Shown piece by piece: positions 51,699 to 60,537 of a stretch of 64,000 bases of DNA; within the stretch, counting starts at the first letter, position 1, and each line of letters opens with the position of its first letter. Source of the DNA: Catenuloplanes niger. Its GTDB lineage: Bacteria > Actinomycetota > Actinomycetes > Mycobacteriales > Micromonosporaceae. The notes under the pieces were generated by a model. It did no database searches. It saw nothing but the letters and a program-made list of their open reading frames with translations, and had not been told where the DNA came from. Position numbers and translations under genes: made by a program. The DNA is taken from the NCBI RefSeq assembly GCF_031458255.1, contig NZ_JAVDYC010000001.1, forward strand, positions 1,621,001 to 1,685,000, read 5' to 3'.

Positions 51699-52121
51699 TC
51701 AGTACGGCAGGGAGCCCTGGAGCTCGGCGCGCAGGGCGGGCGTGAGCATCTCGCCGGTCTGCTTGGCCAGGCGGGCCATCTCGTAGCCGACGACGCCGAT
51801 GTCGGCGTCCCGGACCGCGAGCGTGGCCAGGATGGAGCCGTCGCGGATGCTCATCACGAGCAGGAAGCCGCGGCCCATCTCGACCACGGTCTGCTTGACG
51901 ACGTCACCGTCGAACATGGTGGCCGCGCCCTGGGTGATGCTGTACAGGCCGGACGTGACCGCGGCCAGCTTGTCCGCGTTGTCGCGGGGCAGGCCGTCGG
52001 ACACGGCGAGGAGCAGGCCGTCGGAGGAGACCACGATCGCGTGGGCGACACCGGGGACCCGCTGGGCGAACGCGTCGACCAGCCAGCTCAGGTCGCGCGC
52101 CTCCTGGCTCAGCACGGTCAT
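51699..52121 (-). CDS. Roadblock/LC7-domain protein (conservon CvnB-like)
   Basis: 140 residues covering one roadblock/LC7 domain: VPGVAHAIVVSSDGLLLAVS, LAAVTSGLYSITQGAA and GFLLVMSIRDGSILATLAV are typical of the CvnB component of actinobacterial conservons, which regulate a Ras-like GTPase. ATG at 52121 overlaps the upstream kinase stop by four bases. In a full conservon (cvnABCD) this gene is followed by a DUF742 protein and an ATP/GTP-binding protein; here a terminator follows at once, so the set is truncated or the partners are elsewhere. Confidence 0.9.
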   Translation of the reverse strand: MTVLSQEARDLSWLVDAFAQRVPGVAHAIVVSSDGLLLAVSDGLPRDNADKLAAVTSGLYSITQGAATMFDGDVVKQTVVEMGRGFLLVMSIRDGSILATLAVRDADIGVVGYEMARLAKQTGEMLTPALRAELQGSLPY

Positions 52122-55100
52122 TGCCTGTCTCCCTCCCACCGGATCGCCGTGTGCGACCCGGTGTTTTCTGTTGTTTCCTCGGTCTCAGCGGCGCGGATGC
52201 CGCTGTAGAACCTGCTGAGCGTCGTTCCGGTCGCCTCCGGGTCCAGCTCCGCGACCTTGCGTTCGGGCGCGCGGCCGGCCGGGGCCGGAGTGCCGCCCTG
52301 GCCGTCGGGGAGCTGGGCCATCGGGACTCGCATGGGTAGGCCGGCCGAGTTCGTGCCGCCGGTGACCGGGGCCGCGGGGGCCGTCGGCGTACGGTCGAGC
52401 GCGGTCGTGCCGCCGGTCGGTTTGCCGGCGCCGGACCGGTTCCACCAGGTGCCGCCGCCGGACGCGCCGCTGGCCGCGCCGAGCACGTCCTCCGCGCGGA
52501 TCGGCCGGGCCGGGCGCGCGGCCGGGGCGGCGGAGACGGGCGACGCGGCGACCGGATACTCGCCGCTGCTCTCGGCCGCGCGCCGACCGCTGAACGCGTC
52601 GTACGCGGACGGCATCGCGAACGCACCCGAGTCGGACGGGCCGCCGGAGCCGTACACCGGGTAGCCACCGGACTCCTCCGGCCCCACCGGCCCGGAAGAC
52701 CCGGCAGGCCCGGAAGACCCGGCAGACCCGGAAGGTCCGGCGAACCCGGAAGGTCCGGCGGGCCCGGCGAGTGCGGCCGGCGCGAAGGACCCGTAGGGCG
52801 CCGGTGACGACGGACCGAACGTCGGGCCGGCCGGCAGCTCCGGCCGCGCCGTGACGCCGGACGCGGCCGAGCCGTAGACCGCACCGCCGCTGGTCCGGAC
52901 CGCCTCGGTCGGCGCCGGTCCCGGCGGCGTCGGCACGGCCGAGATGACGCCGCCGCTTCGCTGCTTCGGCACCAGCGGCAGCGGCCCGGTCCCGGTCGTG
53001 TCGAAGAACGTGGCGATCTCCGGTCGCGGCTGCCCACCGGCGGGCCGCGGCGACGGCCGCACCGCGCGTGGCGCCGGCGGCTGGTTGAGCCGCAGGTCGA
53101 CCGGGGGCCGCGGCGGCAGCTGGGCCGCCGCCGGGGACCGGTATCCGGTGGACGGCACCGCGGACACCGGGACCACGGTCCCGGTCATCACGCCGGCCGC
53201 CTCGAAGCCGGTCGGCACCAGTTCCCGTGAGCCGGAGCCCGGCAGGACCGGCGGCGTGCCACCGTAGACGGCGGGCAGCGCGGGCGCGGCACCGGACGCG
53301 GGCAGCGCCATCGGCGCGCTCGACTGGAGCGCCGGCAGCTGCGTGGACGGTCCGCGCAGCGCGTCGTCCCGGGGTGCCTCGGTGAGCACGGACGGCGGGA
53401 TCCACACGGTGGCGATCACGCCGCGCTCGCCGGAGCGCAGGCTGACCCGGATGCCGTGCCGGGCCGCGAGGTGGCTGACCACGAAGAGGCCCATCCGCTC
53501 GGACGCGGCGACGTCGACCGCGGGCGGCTCGGCGAGCAGCTGGTTGAGTTCCTGGACGGTGCCGGGGGTCATGCCGAGGCCGTCGTCGACGACCTCCAGC
53601 ACCACGGTGCCGTCCGCGGCGAGCCGGCCGGACAGGCGCACGACCGTGCTCGGCGGGCTGAACGCGGCCGCGTTGTCCAGCAGCTCGGCCAGCAGGTGCA
53701 CCACGTCCGCGACCGCGTGGCCCATCACGTGCACGCCGTCCGGCGCGTCGTGGCGGACCCGGGTGTAGTCCTCGATCTCGGCGGTGGACGCGAGCACGAC
53801 CGCGGACAGCGCGACCGGGTCCCGCCACCGGCGGGCGTTGTCGGAGCCGGCGAGGACCAGCAAGTTCTCGTCGTTGCGGCGCATGCGGGCGGCGAGGTGG
53901 TCCAGCTTGAACAGGTTGGTCAGCTGGTCCGGGTCGCTCTCCTCGCGCTCCAGTTCGTCGAGCAGTTCGAGCTGGCGCTCGACCAGCACCTGGCTGCGGC
54001 GGGCGAGGTTGACGAACATCGCGTTGACGTTGCGGCGCATGGACGCCTGTTCGCGGGCGACGTCGACGGCGGAGCGGTGGACGTCGACGAACGCGCGCGC
54101 CACCTCACCGATCTCGTCCCGGCCGCGGATCTGTGAATCACCGACCGAGATGTCCGGGATGCCGCGCTGCACCGAGCGGAGCCGTTCCAGCGTCTCGGGC
54201 AGCTCGGTCTGCGCAACCTTGAGCGCCTGTTCGCGGAGGCGCTTCAGCGGCCGGACGATGGACGTGCCGATCGCCAGCGACGCGATGACCGCGGCGAGCA
54301 GGATGATCAGGATCGCGGCCGCGCTGATCACGGTGCTGCGGGTCTGCGCGCCGGAGGCCTCGTCGACGGAGCCGACGCCGTCCCGGACGACCTGCGACTG
54401 GACGCCGGCCAGCACGGCCTGCCGCCGCTCGCTGGTGTCCCACCACTCGTCCGCGGCGGGGAACTTGCCGCTGGAGTTCAGCGTGATCGATTCCAGCCGG
54501 GTGAGGTCCTGGGTGGCGTCGTCCCGGGTGGTCGCTTCGTACGCGCTGATCTGCGCGGGCGCGGCCACGCTGCGGAACTCGCGGACCGCGTCCACCAGCT
54601 CGCTGCGCAGCGCGCTGTACTGGTCGAGGTCTCCCTCCGCGTACCCGGGGGCGACCTTGTCCGGGGGTTTCGCGGCCCGGAACACGATGGCGCGCTGCCG
54701 GGCCAGGATCTCCGTGATCTCCGCCATCTCGACCTGGCGTTGCAGCGCGAGCGCGAGTTCGGGCCGGTCGGAGCCGGCGGTCGGCGCGCCGAGCAGGCCG
54801 ATCAGCGTGGTGATCGCCCGGGTGTACGAGTCGTCCAGCGTCTTGATCGAGCCGGGGAAGTCGACGAGCACGTTCGCCATGTCGTCGGCCAGCGTGACCC
54901 GCAGCCGGCCGATCGACTCGACCGCGCTGATCGAGTCCGTGTACGCCGCCTGCCAGGCCACCGTGCCGTTGACGTCGTCGCCGGCCGTGCGCAGCGCGGT
55001 CACCGAGGCGTCGGTCTCGGCGTAGTACTCCGCCATCGCGTTCTGCACCAGCGACGGGCGGCGGAACACGGCGGACAGGTCCTTCTGCGGGTTGACCTCG

Positions 55101-55396
55101 CCGATCGTCCGGTCCCGCTCGGCCTGGAGGTCGTGGATCACCTCGACGATCTGCGGGGCCAGCCGGGCCTCCCGCGCGAACTGGGCCAGGTCGAGACTCC
55201 GGCGCACGGAGTCGGTGACCTGCACGGCGGCGACCAGCATGAACGCCACCGACGGAATGACGAGCACTGCGACGATCTTCGTGCGGATCGGCCAGTCCTC
55301 GACGCGCAATCGCGACCCACCTGAGCGGGAACCGCGGCGGCGCCGGTCTGAAGGGGACGCCGATCGACGCGACGGACCCGTGGCAGAAGCCACCAC
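52118..55396 (-). CDS. Large NIT-domain sensor histidine kinase (conservon CvnA-like)
   Basis: About 1092 residues. A first membrane helix (IVAVLVIPSVAFMLVAAVQV) is followed by an extracytoplasmic nitrate/nitrite-sensing type (NIT) helical domain with QAERDRTIGE, a second helix (ISAAAILIILLAAVIASLAI), HAMP, a DHp helix with LFKLDHLAARMRRNDENLL (His as likely acceptor), and an ATPase domain (LLDNAAAFSPP, VVDDGLGM, ERMGLFVVSHLAARHG). The last 400 residues are a Pro/Ala/Gly-rich tail including a repeated GPAGPSGFAGPSGSAGSS-like stretch. GTG 55396 fits GGAGGA eleven bases upstream; the frame extends to TTG 55453. The ligand is not predictable from the domain name alone. Confidence 0.9.
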   Translation of the reverse strand: MVASATGPSRRSASPSDRRRRGSRSGGSRLRVEDWPIRTKIVAVLVIPSVAFMLVAAVQVTDSVRRSLDLAQFAREARLAPQIVEVIHDLQAERDRTIGEVNPQKDLSAVFRRPSLVQNAMAEYYAETDASVTALRTAGDDVNGTVAWQAAYTDSISAVESIGRLRVTLADDMANVLVDFPGSIKTLDDSYTRAITTLIGLLGAPTAGSDRPELALALQRQVEMAEITEILARQRAIVFRAAKPPDKVAPGYAEGDLDQYSALRSELVDAVREFRSVAAPAQISAYEATTRDDATQDLTRLESITLNSSGKFPAADEWWDTSERRQAVLAGVQSQVVRDGVGSVDEASGAQTRSTVISAAAILIILLAAVIASLAIGTSIVRPLKRLREQALKVAQTELPETLERLRSVQRGIPDISVGDSQIRGRDEIGEVARAFVDVHRSAVDVAREQASMRRNVNAMFVNLARRSQVLVERQLELLDELEREESDPDQLTNLFKLDHLAARMRRNDENLLVLAGSDNARRWRDPVALSAVVLASTAEIEDYTRVRHDAPDGVHVMGHAVADVVHLLAELLDNAAAFSPPSTVVRLSGRLAADGTVVLEVVDDGLGMTPGTVQELNQLLAEPPAVDVAASERMGLFVVSHLAARHGIRVSLRSGERGVIATVWIPPSVLTEAPRDDALRGPSTQLPALQSSAPMALPASGAAPALPAVYGGTPPVLPGSGSRELVPTGFEAAGVMTGTVVPVSAVPSTGYRSPAAAQLPPRPPVDLRLNQPPAPRAVRPSPRPAGGQPRPEIATFFDTTGTGPLPLVPKQRSGGVISAVPTPPGPAPTEAVRTSGGAVYGSAASGVTARPELPAGPTFGPSSPAPYGSFAPAALAGPAGPSGFAGPSGSAGSSGPAGSSGPVGPEESGGYPVYGSGGPSDSGAFAMPSAYDAFSGRRAAESSGEYPVAASPVSAAPAARPARPIRAEDVLGAASGASGGGTWWNRSGAGKPTGGTTALDRTPTAPAAPVTGGTNSAGLPMRVPMAQLPDGQGGTPAPAGRAPERKVAELDPEATGTTLSRFYSGIRAAETEETTENTGSHTAIRWEGDRQ

Positions 55397-55549
55397 ACCT
55401 CCTGAGGTCCTCCGGTGCGAGGGGGGGTGAACACCGAAGATGATCACATCCAAGCAGGTGACAGCGGGAATCCCAATACGCGTGCTCGGACGTTTATCTG
55501 CGACCGTCAGTGTGGCCGACGCCTCCGTGGCGGAGTCGCCGATGGCCCA

Positions 55550-56896
55550 TCATCCGTTCGGGTGATCCGCCAGCATGATCAACGCGGCGCCGACCGCGCC
55601 CACTTCCGGGTTGTCCACCGCCTCCACGCGGCGCGGCGCGAGCGCGGACGTGAACGCGCGCCGCCACCACGCCGAGGCCGCGACCGCGCCGCCGCCGAGG
55701 CGCACATCCACGGTACGGCCGACAGTGGACTCGAGAACGACCAGGTCATCGGCGATCTGCGCGCACACGCCGTCCATCAGCCCGGCCAGGATCTGCGGAC
55801 CCGTGGTGGTCAGCCCGAGCCCACCGAGCCGGCCCTCGCCGGGCGGCGTCATGCCCGGCGGACGGTCGCCGCCGAACCGCGGATCGGCCCAGACACCGAC
55901 CTGACCGGGGACGATCTCGTCGAGCGCGGCCTCCAGCGCGTCGCCCTCCGGCAGCAGCAGTGCACGCTGCGCCCAGGCGAACAGGTTGCCGCCGCCGGAG
56001 TAGGCCCGGCCGGTCACCACGCGCGTGTGGTCCAGCCGGTAGCGCCACAGCTGGGCCGGCAGCGGCGACAGCGACGCACCGGCCGGGGCCTCCTGCGCGA
56101 TCCGCACGGCCGCGGACGTGCCCACGGTGATCGCCGCCCGGGACGCGTCACCGGCGCCGGAGCCGACATTGGACGCGGCGCCGTCCCCGGCCGGCGCGGC
56201 CCAGTCCGCGTCCGCGAGCGCGGGCCAGCGGCCGGCGTACTCCGCGCGCAGCCGGCCCCGCCAGCCCGGCGCGGCCAACCGGGGCAGCTCGGACTCGCGC
56301 GCGCCGGCCAGCGACAGCGCCTCCGCGTCCCAGGTCTGCGCGGCCAGGTCCAGCACGCCGGCGCCGGACGCCTGGGAGACCGAGATCGGGCCCTCGCCGA
56401 GCAGCGCGGACCACACGTACTCGCCGAGGCCGCTGAACGCGGTCGGTGCGGTGCCGGACCGCTCCCGCAGCCACGGGATGCGCACCGTCCAGTAGAGCGG
56501 GTGCCACCACGCGCCGGTCCGGTGGTGGAACGCGGCCTCGTCGTCCGGCCCGGTCGCCCGGCCGTGCGCGCGAGGACGGGTGTCGAGCCAGGTCAGGACC
56601 GGTCCGAGCGGTTTGCCGGCGCCGTCCAGCGGCAGGATCGAGTGCCACATCGCGCTGGCCGAGACGTGCGCGACACCGTCCAGCCGGCCGGCCGCGTGCA
56701 GCTCGTCCACGCACTCGATCAGCGCGCCGAGGTAGGCCTGCGCGTCGAGCGTGGCGGCGCCGTCCCCGTCCACCGTGGGGGAGAACTTGCGGCGGGCGAG
56801 CGCGCCCGGTACCGGTACCGCGTCATGGTCCAGCACCAGCGCACGCACCGAGGACGTGCCGAGGTCGAAGGCGAGGATGTTTCCGAGAGCGCTCAT
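55550..56896 (-). CDS. FGGY-family carbohydrate kinase
   Basis: 448 residues, slightly shorter than most FGGY kinases (roughly 490-500). Phosphate-binding N-terminus LAFDLGTSSVRALVLD, middle signature AITVGTSAAVRIA, and the C-terminal VDVRLGGGAVAASAWW (adenosine site) are clear; the catalytic-base region reads WLDTRPR. It resembles gluconate/xylulose-type kinases but the substrate cannot be fixed. It starts 26 bases after the ClpP-homologue stop, so it probably shares a transcript running from the two-component genes. No sugar transporter is adjacent. Confidence 0.88.
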   Translation of the reverse strand: MSALGNILAFDLGTSSVRALVLDHDAVPVPGALARRKFSPTVDGDGAATLDAQAYLGALIECVDELHAAGRLDGVAHVSASAMWHSILPLDGAGKPLGPVLTWLDTRPRAHGRATGPDDEAAFHHRTGAWWHPLYWTVRIPWLRERSGTAPTAFSGLGEYVWSALLGEGPISVSQASGAGVLDLAAQTWDAEALSLAGARESELPRLAAPGWRGRLRAEYAGRWPALADADWAAPAGDGAASNVGSGAGDASRAAITVGTSAAVRIAQEAPAGASLSPLPAQLWRYRLDHTRVVTGRAYSGGGNLFAWAQRALLLPEGDALEAALDEIVPGQVGVWADPRFGGDRPPGMTPPGEGRLGGLGLTTTGPQILAGLMDGVCAQIADDLVVLESTVGRTVDVRLGGGAVAASAWWRRAFTSALAPRRVEAVDNPEVGAVGAALIMLADHPNG

Positions 56897-56922
56897 CGCC
56901 CGACACCGTACCCAGATATCGC

Positions 56923-57507
56923 TCAGGGTTTACCGACGATCTCGTGCAGCAGTCCGTAGTCGCGGGCCTGCTCCGCGGTCAGCATGCGCCCGGCACCCAG
57001 ATCGTCCTCGATCCGGTGCCGGGTCTGGCCGGTCGCCTCGGCCAGCCGGACCGCGAGTTCCTCCAGCTCACGAAGGTATTGCCCGGCGGCCGCGGTGACC
57101 TGCTCCGTGGTGCCGGAGGTGGCGGACGCGTGCGGCTCGGAGAGCTTGAACCGGGCGTGCCGGTAACCGAGCCGGCGCTGCGCCGCGGCCAGCAGTGCGA
57201 GCGCGGCACCGCCCGCCTCGGAGGTGACCACCACGTGCACCGGCGACCGCATCGTGTCCATCGCGTCGACCACCGCGAACGCGGCGGCGAGTTCACCGTC
57301 CGGGCAGGCGAGGTGGATCTGGACCGGCGCGTCGCCGGCCGAGTCGAGGCTGAACAGCGCGGCCGCGGCCTGCGACGCCGCCGGCGGGGTGATCCGCCCG
57401 CGCAGCATCACGATCCGCTGGTCGAACAGCCGCTCCTCGAGCCAGGGGCTCAGCCCCTGATGGGGGTACGGCTCGGGCTCGGGCTGCCACCGGCGCGGAT
57501 CGCTCAT
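56923..57507 (-). CDS. ClpP-fold protein without catalytic triad
   Basis: 194 residues that thread along ClpP from end to end (LFDQRIVMLRGRITPPAAS, VQIHLACPDGELAAAFAVVD, MLTAEQARDYGLLHEIV). Aligning motifs with E. coli ClpP, the nucleophile segment GQAASMG becomes GGAALAL (Ala102 for Ser), MIHQP becomes KLSEP (Ser123 for His), and ERDRFLS becomes GAGRMLT (Gly173 for Asp). All three catalytic residues are lost, so it should not cleave peptides. It may assemble with active ClpP subunits, as ClpR does, or serve as a scaffold. AGAAGGG precedes the ATG. It lies between a NarL-type regulator and an FGGY kinase on one strand. Confidence 0.88.
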   Translation of the reverse strand: MSDPRRWQPEPEPYPHQGLSPWLEERLFDQRIVMLRGRITPPAASQAAAALFSLDSAGDAPVQIHLACPDGELAAAFAVVDAMDTMRSPVHVVVTSEAGGAALALLAAAQRRLGYRHARFKLSEPHASATSGTTEQVTAAAGQYLRELEELAVRLAEATGQTRHRIEDDLGAGRMLTAEQARDYGLLHEIVGKP

Positions 57508-57547
57508 CCCTTCTGTATAGCCGCCGCTCCCCCGCCCCGCCGACCGG

Positions 57548-58219
57548 TTATGCCATGGGCAGATCGGCGTCGTGCACCAGCAACGCGATCTGCACCCGGT
57601 TGTTCAGGTCGAGCTTGGTGAGCACCCGGGAGACGTACGCCTTCACGGTCGCGGTGCTCATGTGCAGCTCCGCGGCGATCTCCTGGTTCGTCAGGCCACG
57701 ACCGACCCGCTGCGCCACGCCGCGCTCGCCGTCGCTGAGCACGGCCAGCCGGGTGCGGGCCGCGTCCCGGCGCGGGTCCACACCGGCGCCCGCGACGTAG
57801 CCCATCATCCGGCGCAGCACCTCCGGCGACATCATCGGCTCACCGGCCGCGACCTGCCGGATCGCGTCCGCGATCCGGGCCGGCGGGGTGTGCTTGAGCA
57901 GGAAGCCACCGGCCCCGGCCCGGATCGCGCGCTGCACGTGCCGGTCGGTGTCGAACGTGGTCAGCACGATCACCTCGGGCGGATCCCGGCGGGCCCGCAG
58001 CGCCTCCGTCGCGGCCAGCCCGTCCATCCGCGGCATCCGGATGTCCATCAGCACCACGTCCGGCCGGAGCCGGGCGGCCGCGGCCGCCACCTGGTCACCG
58101 TCCTCGACCACACCGATGACCTCGATGTCGTCGAACCCGCCGAGCATCATCGTCAGCCCGGCCCGGACCAGTGCGTCGTCGTCGGCGATCAGGACTCTCA
58201 CGGTCTCCACGGCAGCCAT
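57548..58219 (-). CDS. NarL/LuxR-family response regulator
   Basis: 223 residues. Receiver domain 1-125: DDD at 13-15 region, acceptor D in VVLMDIRMPRMDG, T in VLTTFDT, K in FLLKHTPP. DNA-binding helix-turn-helix at the C-terminus: GLTNQEIAAELHMSTATVKA and YVSRVLTKLDLNNRVQ. The start ATG lies 22 bases inside the end of the kinase gene, so the two are translationally coupled and form a cognate pair. Targets are unknown; the downstream ClpP homologue and FGGY kinase are on the same strand and could be part of the transcript. Confidence 0.93.
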   Translation of the reverse strand: MAAVETVRVLIADDDALVRAGLTMMLGGFDDIEVIGVVEDGDQVAAAAARLRPDVVLMDIRMPRMDGLAATEALRARRDPPEVIVLTTFDTDRHVQRAIRAGAGGFLLKHTPPARIADAIRQVAAGEPMMSPEVLRRMMGYVAGAGVDPRRDAARTRLAVLSDGERGVAQRVGRGLTNQEIAAELHMSTATVKAYVSRVLTKLDLNNRVQIALLVHDADLPMA

Positions 58220-59313
58220 GCTCTCAGCCGGAACTCGCCGGTCCCGGTCCAGCCGTGCTCGATCCGGCCGCCGACCAGGTCGACCCGCTCGCGCAGCCCG
58301 ATCAGGCCGGCCCCGGCACCGGGCAGCCCGCCGGAGACCGCGGCCGGATTCGTCAGCTCCACGCTCAGCCCGTCGTCCGGTCCGCCGTCGACGGTGACCC
58401 GCACCCGCGCGCCGGGCGCGTGCTTGCGCGCGTTCGTCAGACCCTCCTGGACGATGCGGTACGCGTGCCGCCCGGCCCGCCCCGGGTCCTCGTCCGGCAG
58501 CCGCGCCGTCAGCTCGATCCGCGCACCGGCCCGCCGCGACTCCTCAACCAGCGCGGTCAGGTCCGCGAGCCCGGGCTGCGGCCGGTCGGCGTCCGCGTCC
58601 GGGGCCGCGCGCAGCACGCCGATCACCTCGCGCAGGTCCTCCAGCGCGTCGTAGGCGCACTCCCGGATCACCCCGGCCGCCCGCGTCTCCTCCTCGGACG
58701 CGCCGCGCCGCACCTCCAGCGCGCCCGCGTGCACGGCCAGCAGCGAGATCCGGTGCGCGAGCACGTCGTGCATCTCCCGGGCCAGGCGCTCCCGTTCCAG
58801 GTGGCGGGCCTCCTCGACGCGCAGTCGCTGCCCCTCCTCGGCCTGCCGGGCGCGTTCCTCCAGCGACCGGACCAGTGCCCGGTGCGAGCGCAGCAGCAGG
58901 CCCGCGGAGATCAGCACCAGGTCGGCCATCAGCAGCACGGCCGCGGTCTCCCAGTACTCCCGGGTCGGGCCGCCCTCCTCCTGGAACAGCGAGAGGATCA
59001 GGGCCGCGTCCACCACGAAGATCAGGAACGCCCACCGCGCGCCGCGCCGGGACGCGACGCCGACCAGCGCGGCCGCGGACAGGCCGCCCACCGACGGCAG
59101 CGCGATCCCGACGACGCCGAGCAGCAGCCCGAGCAGCACCGGGCGGGAGCGGCGCAGCCAGAGGAAGAGCAGCACCGCGACGGTCAGACCGCCGAACTCG
59201 ATCCCGAGCGGCGCGAACTCGTCATCGCCGTCGACGGTCCGGGCGACCCAGAGCCACAGCAGGCCGAGCGCCACGCTGATCGCGGTCACGGTGAGGTCGT
59301 ACGTCCGGCGCAT
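58198..59313 (-). CDS. NarL-type membrane sensor histidine kinase (HisKA_3)
   Basis: 371 residues. Five or six membrane helices occupy the first 150 residues with almost no loops (VTAISVALGLLWLWV to LLMADLVLISAGLLL), so it may sense within the membrane. A coiled coil leads to the HisKA_3 motif LAREMHDVLAHRISLLAVHA and a HATPase domain (IVQEGLTNARKHAPGA, GAGLIGLRERVDLVGG). It pairs with the overlapping NarL-type regulator. ATG at 59313 was chosen: TAGCGT ends eight bases before it, suggesting a leaderless mRNA. It is divergent from the protein kinase operon at 59500. Confidence 0.92.
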   Translation of the reverse strand: MRRTYDLTVTAISVALGLLWLWVARTVDGDDEFAPLGIEFGGLTVAVLLFLWLRRSRPVLLGLLLGVVGIALPSVGGLSAAALVGVASRRGARWAFLIFVVDAALILSLFQEEGGPTREYWETAAVLLMADLVLISAGLLLRSHRALVRSLEERARQAEEGQRLRVEEARHLERERLAREMHDVLAHRISLLAVHAGALEVRRGASEEETRAAGVIRECAYDALEDLREVIGVLRAAPDADADRPQPGLADLTALVEESRRAGARIELTARLPDEDPGRAGRHAYRIVQEGLTNARKHAPGARVRVTVDGGPDDGLSVELTNPAAVSGGLPGAGAGLIGLRERVDLVGGRIEHGWTGTGEFRLRAWLPWRP

Positions 59314-59499
59314 GCCGCTCACGCTAGCGGCGCCGGGCGCACCGGCGATGCGGCCGAAAGTCGACGGCGTACCGACTGACGAACATCTGCTGAACTCCGG
59401 ATGGCGCGCGTCCGTTTCCGCCGTTTTCACGGCCAAGATCCTGGTTCCCCGTTCGTACGATCGCTGGCACGTTCCTACCCCGCGGATTCGAGGTGGATG

Positions 59500-60537
59500 G
59501 TGACCTCGCCAGTAGGTCAGTACCAGCGGCTCGACCTCATCGGCCGGGGCGGCATGGGTGAGGTCTGGCGCGCCCGCGACCTCGACCGCGGCGGCCGGAT
59601 CGTGGCCCTGAAGCTGCTCGCGCCGGAGGCGCTGGACGACACCGAGCTGCGCGAGCGGTTCCTGCGCGAGATGGAGATCGCCGCCGACATCGAGAACCCG
59701 CACGTGGTGGTGGTCTACGACTTCAGCGCGAAGCTGCCCGAGCCGTACATCGCGATGCGCTACATCGACGGGCGCACGCTGGCGGACGAGATGGCGGCCG
59801 GCACGCTGACGCCGGAACGCACGGTCACGATCGTGGCGCAGATCGCGTCCGCGCTGGCCGCGGCGCACGAGCGCGGCCTGCGGCACCGGGACGTGAAGCC
59901 GTCCAACATCATGCTGGAGCGCGGCTACCTGACCGGCACCGACCACGCGTTCCTGATCGACTGGGGCATCGCGCAGCACATCGACACGTCCGACCTGACC
60001 CGGGTCGGCCAGATGGTCGGCACGCCGGCGTACGTGGCGCCGGAACGCCTGGTCAGCGACCGGGCGGACGGGCGCGCCGACATCTACTCGCTGGCCGTGG
60101 TGCTCTACGAGGCGCTGGCCGGGCGGAAACCGTTCGGCGGCCGGTTCACCATCACCGACCACCGGGACCGCGAGCCGGACCCGCTGCCGGACACCGTGCC
60201 ACCGGCGCTGCGCGACGTGGTCATGCGCGGCATGGCGAAACGGCCCGCCGACCGGTACGCCGACGCGCGCGCGTTCGGGGACGCGGTCCACCGGGCCTGG
60301 CGGAGCTCGCCGACGGGCTCGGAGCCGGCGTCCGCGCGGGCTCGGCGTACCCCGGTGATCTGGTTCTCCTCCGCCGGAGGCGGCATCGGCGCGGTCGCCG
60401 GCGTCGGGCTGCTGGCCGCGGACCTGCTCGACACCACCATGGCCGTCTGGGCACTGCCCGCGCTCGTGATCGCCGGCGTGGTGGCCGGCTGGGCGCTGCG
60501 AGAGACACCCGAGGACACCGGAGGCGACGGACGATGA
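59500..60537 (+). CDS. Serine/threonine protein kinase with two C-terminal membrane helices
   Basis: 345 residues. Glycine loop IGRGGMGEVW, catalytic Lys K38 in VALKLL, HRDVKPSNIM near 129, and an unusual DWG (at 154, in FLIDWGIAQH) in place of DFG; GTPAYVAPERL closes the activation loop. Two hydrophobic segments follow (GGIGAVAGVGLLAADLL and WALPALVIAGVVAGWAL), so only a very short loop is outside and there is no PASTA or other sensor. GTG at 59500 is preferred over ATG 59497 for its six-base spacing from GAGG. Its stop overlaps the next gene by four bases. The kinase probably serves the two binding-protein genes of this operon. Confidence 0.9.
   Translation: MTSPVGQYQRLDLIGRGGMGEVWRARDLDRGGRIVALKLLAPEALDDTELRERFLREMEIAADIENPHVVVVYDFSAKLPEPYIAMRYIDGRTLADEMAAGTLTPERTVTIVAQIASALAAAHERGLRHRDVKPSNIMLERGYLTGTDHAFLIDWGIAQHIDTSDLTRVGQMVGTPAYVAPERLVSDRADGRADIYSLAVVLYEALAGRKPFGGRFTITDHRDREPDPLPDTVPPALRDVVMRGMAKRPADRYADARAFGDAVHRAWRSSPTGSEPASARARRTPVIWFSSAGGGIGAVAGVGLLAADLLDTTMAVWALPALVIAGVVAGWALRETPEDTGGDGR

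Noticed and set aside
52118-55396. Nitrate sensing assigned to the NIT-domain kinase
   Set aside because: The domain name reflects one characterised member; no nitrate genes are nearby and conservon kinases use the same fold for other signals.
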